A DNA stretch of 64,000 nt. Origin: Cranoglanis bouderius (lineage: Eukaryota; Chordata; Actinopteri; Siluriformes; Cranoglanididae). Positions 52,201 to 62,216 of this stretch are shown in pieces. How positions within the stretch are numbered: the first letter of the stretch is position 1; each line of letters opens with the position of its first letter. Location of the stretch: positions 10,037,027 through 10,101,026 of the forward strand of contig CM042548.1 in NCBI GenBank assembly GCA_023630585.1, in the 5' to 3' direction. The position numbers and the translations under genes are program-made. The notes beneath the pieces were generated by a model that made no database searches, was not told the DNA's origin, and saw nothing but the letters and a program-made list of their open reading frames with translations.

Positions 52201-54338
52201 TCTTGGAGGCAGCAGGTGTTAGCCTTCATCCTCCCTGGTTGGTAGTTGTCCAAAGAACTTGTCCATTTTTACACACCCTGAGTAGGACCCACATTGTTCC
52301 TCTTAAGTCCTAGTCTGCTTTAGAACCCTGGCATAGACTTGTTTGGGGAGGATGAGGGGTGTGAGTACTTGGAACACACCCTCTGGTTCCTGTAATAAGA
52401 TCTTCATGCAACAATGAAGAAGCAAGTCTAGATGGACTAAAAAACACCAGAGATTTCTGGCACTGCCTCCTGAAGGGAAGGCAGGTTCACTGGAGTTCCT
52501 CAAAGTTCTCCTGTCATTGCTAAACAATATCCTCAGTAGAGGTCAACACTCTCCCACACTTGCTTAGTAAAGTTTGTGAATGATTTAATCTCCTTCTCCT
52601 GAACCACTGAACAGTTTGCCAGAACATGTTTTGGGCCAAGTATTTTTCCATGGCCTCTCCAAATTCGTCTCATGCTCAAGCTTTCACTTCTGCAACTGTT
52701 TTTGCTGTAGTCCTCCATGTGCACTAGTCGGAAGGCCCTCTTCTTCAACTTGATGGCTTCTCTCAGCACTGGTGTCCATCGGTGTGTCGTAAGGACTCCC
52801 ACAAAATTGCTGACTTTACTGACATCAGTAACATTGTACTCAGGCTGCAATTAAAGCACCATCAGATAATGAATTCAGTTAAACCCCAGTGGTCTCTGTT
52901 CTGTGAGTGTGCAGCTGACCTTCAACTCTCTATGTTCAGTTGAGACAAAAATAGACTTTATTGACAACAAATGCTCAGGGTGAATTTAGTGTTTAGATGG
53001 TTATACACATAAGAACCTAATCCCCATGGTTAAATATGGTGGTGGATCTTTGATATGAGGCCGATTTTGCTTCAGAGGCTTTAAGGTCCTTGTTAGGATA
53101 CATGGCATCAAGGATTCCATGATGTTTTAAGAGATTTTAAATGAAACGCTGGCTGCCTCTACCAGGGCAATGATCCAAAATAATATCCAAATCCATACAA
53201 AAATGATTCAATGACCACAGAATCAAGCTTTTGACGTGACCTTTACCCTATTTAAAACTTGTGAGGTGAGATGAAGAGGGACGTGCACAAGAGAGGATGT
53301 AGGACCCTGGAGGATCTGGAGAGATTCTGTACAGAGGAGTCATCTCAGATTCCTTGCTCTGCATTCTCCTGTCACATCAAGCATTATAGGAGAAGACTCG
53401 GTGGCAAAGGAAGGTTTCACACAGTATTAAAAATAGGAAGAAGCAGGAGTGCAGGGGTGACAATGATTGTGGCACATGTAGTTTTGTTAAAGTATACATT
53501 TTTCAGGATGAGATTTAGCTAATTACGCACAAGGTAGAGGTGTGTGCTGGGGTGTTTTTAAATCCCAATCCCACCCGTTCGCACAATTTTTGTTTGTACC
53601 CGACTGTGATTTTTTCAATTGAATTTAGTTGGTTATATTTCCCAAAATATAAGCAAGTTTGTCATTTCAACAAAACCCAGCCTGACCAGAATAAATTAGT
53701 TACTGAATGAATGAACACAATCATGTCCAATTCGGATTTGTGTTAATGAACGTGATCATTATTGGTCCCGCAAGCTTTATATCTGACCACCTGCACCCAC
53801 CCGCATGACAGTAAAAATTACCTGCTCTTGTGATGTTTTTGGTCCTACGAAATCCCAGTCCCAATGCATACCTCTAACATAAAGACATTTTTATAACCCT
53901 TTTTATCTTTACCAATGGATTTTTATTTTTTGTTGTGCAATCATACAAGTATTTCATCACTTTACAAAGATGTTTATAGAAGAAGAAAAAAAGTTGCTTG
54001 TATTTCATTTGGAAGGCATAATGCATGTTATATTTTTATATTACACATGCAGTATGTGGTTATTACTTAAGGTATTACTTCCAGATGTCTTTAGAGCTGA
54101 TGTGCAAAATATCTGATTTTTGTGCCTATAGCCAGAGAAGCCCAGTGTGTCCCACTCCAAATCCAAAAAGATGACAAGCCATAGTAAAACAGCAAGTAAA
54201 GCTAAAGCAAGGCCGAACACTGGAACCCAACCTGCCAAGAAGAAAAGCTCTGTCAGCAAGCTGGATTTAAAGCCAGATGGAGGAGTCACCAAGAAAAGTA
54301 AAGAAATGATTAACAGACTGGCTGAGGGAAAAGAATAG
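45557..54338 (+). CDS. map6: MAP6 (STOP), microtubule-stabilising protein, short form
   Basis: Three exons join to 368 residues. MAP6 is calmodulin-regulated and protects neuronal microtubules from cold and drugs. The N-terminus MAWPCITRACC holds C5, C10 and C11, the palmitoylation sites that attach it to Golgi/vesicle membranes, followed by RFWSELDKADIAVPLVFTKY-like sequence conserved to human. Microtubule-binding Mn-type modules are visible: RQDFKPWRV and NETQYQKDYKPWPV (about 90-145), then FKAYSDVKPVKPIKAK and LETSYSATYKGE in exon 2. A Lys/Glu-rich linker lies between (~165-215). The central Mc repeats of mammalian neuronal STOP are absent, as I expect outside mammals. It ends SKEMINRLAEGKE*, close to the human short isoform. 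The ATG at 45557 is chosen over the in-frame upstream TTG because of the family start. Confidence 0.95.
46237..47007. other. map6: map6 intron 1, first part: nothing recognised
   Basis: AT-rich, no exon and no repeat that I can name. Confidence 0.4.
47008..47525. mobile_element. Possible non-autonomous DNA transposon
   Basis: CAGGGGCGTAG at the left and CAAGGGCGTAG (as reverse complement) at the right look like terminal repeats, each followed inward by a run of C or G. No ORF. A GATA/GATAGATA microsatellite (about 47320-47375) lies inside. No target duplication was confirmed. Confidence 0.4.
47772..47991 (+). CDS. map6: map6 exon 2
   Basis: Acceptor TTTTTCAG; completes Arg227 then MEFKAYSDVKPVKPIKAKSQ...RRRIRSLYSEPSMKEPSK, phase 0 at donor GTATGC. 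Matches the most conserved MAP6 segment. Confidence 0.96.
48356..48849 (-). mobile_element. Rearranged Tc1 remnant ('ACTATATGGCC' family)
   Basis: The ends CACTATATGGCCAATGG and GGCTATACAGTG are flanked by TA. The minus strand reads 'YMFQYDNAPVHKVRSMKTWC' (about 48735-48675). The centre (about 48560-48690) is a cluster of direct and inverted copies of ACCATGTCTTCATGGTG and CTTGCACTCCAAC. It is in map6 intron 2. Confidence 0.65.
49152..50355 (+). mobile_element. Tc1-like transposon, degenerate
   Basis: Long inverted ends (CAACCAACAAAATTTCAAGTG at about 49266 against CACTTGAATTTTGTTGGTTG at 50220) and a right tip CCACTG followed by TA at 50356-50357. Transposase pieces start near MVRKELTKHLQ (about 49485) and include 'NTIPTVELGGGSIMLW' (about 49917-49965); the rest is eroded. 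A relative occurs at 63241-64000. Confidence 0.75.
50459..50488 (+). CDS. map6: Candidate map6 30-nt microexon
   Basis: CATCCTCATAG acceptor with a pyrimidine-rich tract, then 30 nt encoding GCSDSERRSV, then GTAAGT, a near-consensus donor. Exon 2 ends in phase 0 and exon 3 starts in phase 0, so this block would add ten residues without shifting the frame. A TGC lies about 24 nt before the acceptor, as in SRRM4-dependent neural microexons, and MAP6 is a neuronal gene. It is outside the neighbouring Tc1 element. No homologue is known to me, so this is inference. Confidence 0.45.
50489..51416. other. map6: map6 intron 2, nothing recognised
   Basis: AT-rich, with a loose ATGG/GATA-type stretch near 50741-50815. 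No exon or transposon end identified. Confidence 0.4.
51417..53515 (+). mobile_element. Tc1-like remnant split by a Rex3-like LINE
   Basis: The left part (CAGCTCCAGAATTATTGGCACCC) is a Tc1 end. After the LINE, transposase pieces resume from about 53030 ('YGGGSL', then at 53271 'MKRDVHKRGCRTLEDLERFC' with the usual C-terminal HIKHYRRR). Many stops. The right tip is not clear. Confidence 0.6.
51530..52900 (-). mobile_element. Rex3/RTE-like LINE remnant
   Basis: On the minus strand the 3' domain at 51847-51608 reads VIQEGLRIELLFLQIKSRQLSWFQHL then GWRPWGRPRSHWRDYIS, the conserved tail of Rex3-type elements. Upstream pieces include 'LPKQVYARVLK' (about 52340) and 'HRWTPVLREAIKLKKRAFR' (about 52785-52730). 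It is heavily degraded and lies within the Tc1 remnant. Confidence 0.65.
53537..53878. mobile_element. Possible non-autonomous hAT-like element
   Basis: TAGAGGTGTGTGCTGGGG at the left and TTAGAGGTATGCATTGGGAC (as reverse complement) at the right resemble each other; the inside is AT-rich with 'ATCCCAATCCCACCCG'/'ATCCCAGTCCCAATG'-type blocks. No convincing 8-bp duplication. Confidence 0.4.
54132..54338 (+). CDS. map6: map6 exon 3 (last)
   Basis: Acceptor TGCCTATAG; PEKPSVSHSKSKKMTSHSKT...QPAKKKSSVSKLDLKPDGGVTKKSKEMINRLAEGKE and TAG at 54336-54338. Lysine/serine-rich tail, comparable to the short human isoform (KPSVQSSKPKK...NNKLAEAKE). Confidence 0.93.
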   Translation, partial: PEKPSVSHSKSKKMTSHSKTASKAKARPNTGTQPAKKKSSVSKLDLKPDGGVTKKSKEMINRLAEGKE

Positions 54339-55640
54339 ATGCAATTCTGTGTGTGGATTTGGGTGAAAGGGGTCTGTGCTCTGCTGCTAGAAGACTCACT
54401 TTTATTTAAGCCCAATTTCAGTCTTTTAGGCTTTTAAGTATGGATTGTGGATTTGGATTAGACAGCTTGCTTTGCCTTGAATGTGGCATCACTGCATAAT
54501 CCATAATGATCTCCCATCTTTTCACACAAGCCTTAAGCTTTATTGCATGACATTTGTGAGCAAACACTGCTCATCCCTTACTATAAATATGTGATTAGAA
54601 ATGTATTATTAGAAATTTGTAGTTATTATCATTGGGCTTTAATCACATAACATTTTTACAAACACTTATTACACACCCCAACTGGATTTAAATGACATAT
54701 AATATGTACTGATTAGAGGTAATAATGGAATTGCACATATATCTGGCTCCTAGTAGTTTCCTTCCCAGCATCCCACTAACTAATTATTGAAATGCTATTT
54801 CATATAGCGAGTACATCAACAAACACTAACAATGAGCCAGGTTTATTATAGCTTTTAGCACATGATAAAATGATTAGTGCATGCACTTCCACGATTCATA
54901 ATTCATTTTTCATTGCCCAGTGCACCCAAAACTCATCAAAACTGCTGCTGAAACATTAACAAATCAGGCCCATAGTCTTTCAGGATGCACATGAAAACAA
55001 AATAAATGAGTGTTATAAAATACATACACCACTGTTTTCAGACCTTTCCATCTGAAATATGTGTCTCAAACAACCTCGCTGTGTGTTTGTGTCCTTGTAG
55101 TGTCGAACATTAATCGCTTAAAACTGAATTCTCAAAAGGGTCGACAGGGTCGATGTCAGTGTGATCTGCTGTGTGTTATGCTATGAAATGAGAAGTAAAC
55201 GACTCTTTTAGACTTAAAGCTGCCTAATATAGTTAGTTAAGCTGTATGGAAGAATGCTGCTAACTGCACTTCTGTTTGGTCTTTTAAGGAATATGATATA
55301 TGAAGCTATTTCTGTTGAGATTGCCATAAAAATGTCAGAAAGACTCTTACAGGTGGACGCATGGCTTCGGTACAAGTCTTCATTTTTGATAACCTTTGTT
55401 CTGGCATCAGCCCAGCCATGTAAGTCAGAAGTTGGGAGAACCTGCAGACTTCTTGGTGCATCACTTTTGCTGGACTGTCCTCCAAACATGCTGTGTACAC
55501 TTCACTGGGTGCTATCTTTAAGTTATGCCGTCCATTTGAGAATATGGTGCCTGAAAGCACCACCTGATGCCACTGCAACTGCATTGTGTTTGTACGTGTG
55601 ACGTTCTTGTGGTGTTCGCTTGCCTTGAATAAAATCACTA
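54339..55640 (+). other. map6: map6 3' UTR (probable)
   Basis: Repeat-free sequence after the stop. AATAAA is at 55001-55006 and again at 55628-55633, so the UTR is about 0.7 or 1.3 kb. A 115-codon open stretch at 55254-55601 has no family resemblance and overlaps another on the opposite strand; I treat both as chance. Confidence 0.45.
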
Positions 55641-57128
55641 AAGCAGTGTCTTTGGTATAATTATTTATTTAATTTGAAACTCTTAAATGCTAACAGCCCA
55701 CTGGTGAGTTGAGACTTACATCTCTCCATCTTAGTAGTTGCTAATTAATGTGATTTAAGATGAATAATAATCTAGGAGGCAGAATCCAGTCCAAGCATAT
55801 AGCTGAGTCATTGAAGATTAAAGGCCCAGTAATGTTTTTCTAGCAGTTCTGAGATTTGAATTCACAACATTCAAGTCAGTAGCACAGCTACTGTCATTTC
55901 AACCTCAAATGAAATAAACCAAGGGTTCCAGAGAAATTAATCCCCCTGATACGTTACTGTAAGAGAGGAATATTGCATAATCCTCATGAAAACATGTCAA
56001 AAGTTTCTTACTCTGTGCATATTAGTACATATATAATCAAGAGAGTAAACAGCCTTTTAGTGTAAATTTAACCTGGATATTAGATATGAAGTGAATTAAG
56101 TATACTTTCATTTTTTTTAAAGGTTTTATAATAATCAGGTTATCCTTTCACTTACACAAAGCTCTGTGTGTTATCGCAACAGGAAAGACACTGCCTCAAT
56201 GTTTATACAGAGTTTGGATGAAAAATGAGAAGCAAAACTGCATCATATAATTTGAAAGAATATTCATTGTTGGAAAGTCATCGTATCTCAGAAACAAATA
56301 ACATTGAAGTCAACCTGCTATGGATTAAACCGATTCTACCTGTTCATTTTCTCTATCAACATATGAAAAAGAAAGGACAGGATCATTTATAACAAGATGC
56401 CAGAAATCACATGATCACTGAAATTTGCATCATGATGGAATTGAGCTTGTTACCCCCAAACTTCCAATTGAACAATGATCTACCAGTTCTGGGTAAACAA
56501 TAATATTTAATTGTGGACATGGCTACCCTTTTTGGGGTCAGTTTTTAAATATCTGGCTTTCTTGCTACAACAAAATAATCCAATGCATAACACATTTCTA
56601 CAATTCTCAATGTATATCATGTAGATTATCTACATATTTATATCATATTTTAACAGCATGGCTTATCCTTTTGATAAAACTGACTTAAAACCATTTTTAT
56701 TGACATGTTTGATAATTTGTGACAACATGTTCAATATTTTTGGACATTTAATTGTGTTAGGTCTTTACTTTCATCCTAAATGACATGTTTACAATGTAAT
56801 TTATTCATAGCATACTTATTCATGACATCATGAATAACTCCAAATTCATCATCAATATATTCTAATATTACACAGCAGACTAAGTAAAATTGATTACATA
56901 TTAAGATGTTGGGCGAAGTAACATTCTATAAATCATTTCTGACAACAGGGTTTCGAAAATCTTAAATATAATTATTCTATATGAACAAATTAAGTAATGA
57001 TCACAGTAAAAATGCCACTAAAATGTAGGGAACATTTTATAATTTATTTATTGCAGTAGCAGCATACCACAGGATTGAAAAAATAATAAACATCAACACA
57101 GGTACACTAATCAAAAATGTCTGCAAAC

Positions 57129-57130
<2 letters not shown>
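55641..57130. other. No recognisable gene
   Basis: AT-rich intergenic DNA without exon-like or repeat-like blocks that I can name. Confidence 0.45.

Positions 57131-57131
<1 letters not shown>

Positions 57132-57166
<35 letters not shown>
57132..57166. repeat. (CT)n microsatellite
   Basis: About 17 CT units followed by a short C-rich interruption. Confidence 0.9.
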
Positions 57167-57167
<1 letters not shown>

Positions 57168-57759
57168 CCACTCTCTCCTTGGTGCCGTTCTAATTTGCAA
57201 TAAATGCATGGTAGTTAGGGTTGGGTTATAAAACGCGGCAAGTGTTTTACTTCACTGGAAAACCCCTTTAAGACTGCCCCAATTGGCCGGAACCATGTTT
57301 GGTAATTTGGGATATAATAATAATAAAAAAAAAAATTAATAACGATTACATTATAAACATATGTACTCCTATCAAGCCGTTCCACTGCAATGTCTTAATA
57401 ACATCATTTTTGATTTTCACTTATAAGGCCATAATAAATGCTGCTAAAAAGTTATTCTGTCCTCTGACGTCCAAAAACACCTGAAAATTTTATTTAATAA
57501 TACACCTATTATTAAAAATAGTATGCGCCACCTGTGAAGATGTTGAAAACGAGGACATCTTGTGGCCAGTTTAAATATTGCACCTCTGTAAAAACTTAAT
57601 TTTGCGCTTTTTATATAGATAATTAATCAGGGTGATTCTAAAGGGCACATCAGTTAAAGGTCGCTAATGTGCTGCGTTTGTGCTGTCAAAAATAATTATT
57701 TAACGGGTTTAAAAATCTAAAAACGGCTGTGTACTAGTTCATACCGCCTTCATCCACTT

Positions 57760-58500
57760 AATAGGTGTGTTCGACTTCGGCTGCGGCTGGATGTAGCCGA
57801 TCGGTGAGAGTTGCCGCTTGCAGTCGGGGGAGGAGCTGTAAACGGAGCCAGATAAACAGACGTCTGAATTTTACATGTAGCAACTTGTCATTGAATAGGT
57901 TAATACAGTGCATGTATGTACAAGAAGAAAGTTCAACATAAGCCTGTGTTATTTAAAAACCAATTTTTTTAAAAAGTGGGCTCTATATATTTTTTAATCA
58001 GTTTTATTTTGATAAACATGACACAAAATAACATTTTTTTCTTACTGTTATAAAAATACGGATTTGTGAGCCTTAGCGGAACTGAAGGTGTCAGAATAAG
58101 CATGAAAAGCACGTCATCGTTGTCGTCGGTGAGTCTGGCCAATCGTGAAATAGCTGTGTCGTCATCAGAGCTCGTGCAGCCGCTCTGGAGAAGCTGGCTG
58201 CCCTCGCTTCCCACCATTTACTGCCAAAGTCGATTGTGTCCTCACCATTTTTTAAAAGCCACTGAAAAATAGTTCGCAGAATGTATGTATAGAAGAAAAA
58301 AACATCTACAAACCTTAATTCTTTACAATATAATTAATTCATGTAACATAAACTTTATTTGCCAGCTTTATAAACCAGCTCTTTACAACGGGATAAACGA
58401 TGAATAGTAAAACTCGTTGCGAAACTCTCGCGAGAGCGTATTTGCTGCTACTAGAGAGTGGCTACGGTTTCACGAGATCTAGCCACACCTGTACACAATG
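57760..58500. other. GC-richer block with a TCTCGCGAGA palindrome
   Basis: Stands out from the AT-rich surroundings. CTCTCGCGAGAG is at 58425-58436; the TCTCGCGAGA core is known from CpG-island promoters. Open stretches exist on both strands (minus 58217-57969, plus 58066-58272) but neither resembles a known family. The outer ends AGGTGTG (57765) and CACACCT (58488) might be termini of a transposon. Nature unresolved. Confidence 0.3.
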
Positions 58501-59032
58501 ATTCATGGCATTTACATGTGGGGTGGGGGATGGTAACACAAGAGGGAGATTTTATAAAACAAAACATATATAGATAATAAACATCTCACAGTTTAATTTT
58601 TTGATTATTTATTGAATAAAGATATTTAAACAATTTAAACATGTTAATTCATGTTGTACACTAGGTTTTGCGTAGTTCACGATTGGTTGAACTCGACTGT
58701 GTTGTTGATCCACTTGGTGGGCAGGTGGGCTTTCGCTGTATTATTTGATTGGATGGGGGAAATTGATGTGGGTGTGAGTCTGACAGACTTAATTCTTCCA
58801 AGTTCGGCATCACACCTGTTTTAGATAGCAAGTTGTCCTGGTACTAAAAAATACATGCAAGTAATTAGAAGTAGAATCTTAATACACACACAAGAATTGT
58901 GCAATTAATGGGGACGTTCAAAGGTTAAATTGGGCCGGAGCCGTCCGGGGCTGAGCCCCTGCACGTAGTCTTATGACTTTCCTTGTACATTTTCAATAAT
59001 ATAGGCTATTAAATTTTTATTTATTTTTTTAG

Positions 59033-59110
59033 TTTCCTACTGATGAGCCGATCTCAAAGTTTTCAGAGGTAAAAGATATGAGTGAGGCAAAGAGGAGGAA
59101 GCTTAAAAAG
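59033..59110 (+). other. Exon-like block of unknown origin
   Basis: TTTTTTTAG acceptor-like, then an open 26-codon stretch FPTDEPISKFSEV...SEAKRRKLKK and a GTAGGC donor-like site. The basic tail resembles starts of hAT/ZMYM-type proteins, but no partner exon was found. Weak. Confidence 0.2.
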
Positions 59111-60381
59111 GTAGGCTAGGCCTGCATTAGTCAGTACTTAACATGTACGCTAGGCTACCTGTTTATTGCCACAGGGTGAGATTTGTGAAGCAAAAGCCTA
59201 TGCTTTTGAAACATTTTTATTCGTGAAAATAAATAACGAAATTTGGAACTTGACCCCTAGGTCTTCTGAACACTTTAAAATTTTTTCTCAGGCATGCTAG
59301 CTTACTAGCATGTTCTATTGCCTACAACACCTGCTGTTCTCGAGTCTGTTTCATATCATATGGTGTCAGGGGTGGACTGGCCATCTGGAGCACTGGGAGT
59401 TGTGGACAATGTGGGCCGGCCCGTTGCTACGTAAATATATAAAGAACAAATGATAATATATTTACGTATTCTGTCGGCCCAGGCGAATGCTGTCCTCCTT
59501 TTAAGATCATCACTATTATATACTTTATCCAATGGTAGCCTATATCATAAATAAATAAATAAATACTGGGTACCATGGGCCGCTGTGTGCTAGAAAGTCC
59601 AGGACTACATTTTAGTTCCTGTATGGTGTATTCAAACGACTTAATCATTTTTTTTGACGGACAAATGCCAACCTTTCTTATATCCGATAACATTTTATTT
59701 CTTGATATAAAAGTGCCAAACTGAATAGATGAGTTAGTTCTGGTTTGTTGTTCCTCACCATATTTTCAATCTGTTTAAATAATTTGTGTATTATAATGCT
59801 GTAGGATATAACTCAATTCCAGTTTAATATTCCTAATAAAAAGACTGTTCTACTCTTAATATTTTGTATTTATATTCTCTCCTTTAATGGTTACATCATT
59901 CCTATATTTGATACTGACACAAAAGAGAGGACAAGATTTTATTGTCATCAGATATAACTTTGCACACTGCCAGCAACTAGAATGATTTTGATCAGCATTT
60001 TAGTGTTCATAGCAGAGGGCTCTCTCAACTTGTTATATTTTACAGTTTGTCAATTGATAAGATTTTGTAGGCTTTGCATACACGTGCACCCCTCGAAAGC
60101 CGGAACAGGATCCGGCACCTCTAAAATATAGCACACCTGCGTTCCAGAGCGTTTTTATGTGGAATGGGCAACTCTGCAGCTGGATGTTTAAAGTTTCCCA
60201 CACCATTATTATCAAAACAAATAGTTTTAGTTTTTAATTCACCAAAAGTGAAATAGAACAAAAAAGGCAAGTGCTCAAACATTACTAATAGTCAGTCAGT
60301 AGCCTCTTTCACATAACGTAATCATTTCAAGTTCAAAGTTCACCTGAATTCGTTGTCACGAAGCAAAGCTTACAGTCTATT

Positions 60382-60679
60382 GGATTAGATTTGTGCCAAA
60401 AGTATTGAACATAACTTTTCAAGAAACGAACAAAAATACACAATGAGCAAGAAAAAAACACTCTGAAACTGAAAACAGTGAACTCAGTGGCAAAAATGTA
60501 ATGAACCTTAGAACGAGGATTAAAAAAAAAAAAAAAAGCTGTATATTTGAAGACGCTGTTAAATTTTTTGCCACTGAGTTCACTGTTTTCAGTTTCAGAG
60601 TGTTTTTTTCTTGCTCATTGTGTATTTTTGTTTGTTTCTTGAAAAGTTATGTTCAATACTTTTGACACAAATCTAATCC
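60382..60679. repeat. Long near-perfect inverted repeat (foldback)
   Basis: Arms 60382-60495 and 60565-60679, about 115 bp each, with two substitutions seen by eye and a 69-bp AT-rich spacer containing an A run. Arm motifs: GGATTAGATTTGTG at the outside, TGCCACTGAGTTCACTG near the loop. No ORF. It could be a foldback transposon or a hairpin made by a recent inverted duplication. Confidence 0.9.
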
Positions 60680-60719
60680 CATAACAGTCGTTGTACTAGC
60701 ATGCGTTGTAGAGTGTGTC

Positions 60720-60854
60720 ATGGCGAAAAGCAAACAGTTATCATTACCAGCATTTTTTAAGAACGCAAAAAAGATAATAAAAAGGCAAGAGTCCAAGAGA
60801 GCGAGCAGCAGCAGGTCACTGATGAAGCAGTTTGGTGATCATTCCCATGACTAG
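60720..60854 (+). pseudogene. Short ORF resembling the start of a hAT/ZMYM-type protein
   Basis: ATG GCG AAA AGC ... encodes MAKSKQLSLPAFFKNAKK... (44 residues) and stops at TAG 60852-60854. The 'SLPAFF' pattern after a basic start is common at the N-terminus of fish hAT-derived ORFs. The downstream sequence is not readable as a transposase. Confidence 0.25.
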
Positions 60855-61565
60855 CAGTGATAACGCTAGCCTGATTGTGGAATTTTTTTTAGAAGCGCTT
60901 ACGAGGCTAAACGTTGTGAACCTGCGCATTGCTTTGAAAGTGACATTAACTGCCTGGAATTAAATAGAGTTAACAGCCCACATACAGTCATTTGGGCTTT
61001 TAGGGAGTACAGGGACTCAAATAGACAAAATGTTCCAGAAGGACTGAGGCAGTTGTTGGCTTCTGTGAATACCATACCAATCTCAATTGTAGCTTGCAGC
61101 GTGCATCCCTTCTCATCCCCACCATCTCGTCTCTGATGTTTTTGAACATCATGGGTCCACCGCTTACAAAGTTCAATCCCGAGCCATTTGTGCACTCGTG
61201 GATACATAAGGGACACAGGGAAGAGTTGAAGGACACTGACATGACAGCTTTGTGGAATATTTTGTCTTAGGTAAGATGATTTTTTTCTTGATTATATTCA
61301 GGGACTTACAAACTTGAACTTTTGTGTGTTTCCTGACCTGCCGGATCACTACCCTCTTAGTGTTCCGGGATGTGCAGATTTACATATTAAGCACTGGGTA
61401 GGCGTCAACGTCATTACATTGCCACTAACCAATGAGACCAGTTATGGGCGGAGCGGTACATGTAGACCCGCCCCATTCTGCAGGCTGAAGCCAGGACCTT
61501 CTCCATTCTATGTTTTTGCACTTAAGTGTTTGGTTCTTTGAATCCAACAAATTGTTATACTACAG

Positions 61566-61795
61566 TGCTATTGAATGGCTCAGTGGTTGACGTTATGCTA
61601 TTGAATGGCTCAGACGTTGGGCTACTGATCGGAAGGTCATGACTTCAAACCCCAGCACCACCAAGCTGCCACTGTTGGGCTCTTGAGCAAGGCCCTTAAC
61701 CCTCAACTGCTCAGATGTAGAAATGAGATAAATGTAAGTTGCTCTGGATAATGGTGTCTGCCAAATGCCATAAATGTAATGTAATAAATGTTTGA
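61566..61795 (+). mobile_element. tRNA-derived SINE with duplicated head
   Basis: Same family as 20901. The first 18 bases TGCTATTGAATGGCTCAG occur twice (61566-61583 and 61596-61613), then box B-like GGTCATGACTTCAAACCCC, the GCTCTTGAGCAAGGCCC body and the conserved tail GCTCTGGATAATGGTGTCTG. Confidence 0.8.
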
Positions 61796-61799
61796 TTCT

Positions 61800-62095
61800 T
61801 ATTGGCCAGAAGGTGTTGATTAATTTTCTATAACAGCAGCTCTGACAATAGTGCCGGCTGAAAAGTTCATATTAATGTGTTCATTCTAATATGTTATTGT
61901 TTCTACACTTACACAGGGATTTGTATGGAGGATGCTCCACATTAACAGATATTAACATTTTTAATGTCATTTTTAATATGTCATTTTAATTTTAATTGTC
62001 ATTTTTAATATGGTGATTCTTTCTGTGAGACATTTTTTAAGTAGGCCTATTTTTAGGAGTCTCCAAGGTCAGTGCTTTGTAACAGTCAGAGGTAA
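61800..62095 (+). repeat. Dispersed repeat of unknown class, copy 3 of 3
   Basis: GGCCAGAAGGTGTTGATTAA, TTTCTATAACAGCAGCTCTG, TATGTTATTGTTTCTACAC and, at the end, AGGAGTCTCCAAGGTCAGTG with CTTTGTAACAGTCAGAGG. It follows the SINE immediately. Confidence 0.6.
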
Positions 62096-62216
62096 AGCAG
62101 TAACTTCATGGGTTCCAACAGAGGAAAGTCTTTAGGTTGCTCAGAAACCAGCTGTGTTTTTGTCTTATTAACTTCAAGAGATAAACATTAAATGTAAAAC
62201 ATTAAACATACAGTCT

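Noticed and set aside
55254..55601. 115-codon open stretch rich in hydrophobic residues
   Set aside because: Overlaps an open stretch on the other strand, has no recognisable domain or promoter and lies between two map6 poly(A) signals; most likely 3' UTR.
58066..58272. Short ORFs on both strands in the GC-richer block
   Set aside because: Neither has a conserved motif or plausible splice partners; not called as a gene.
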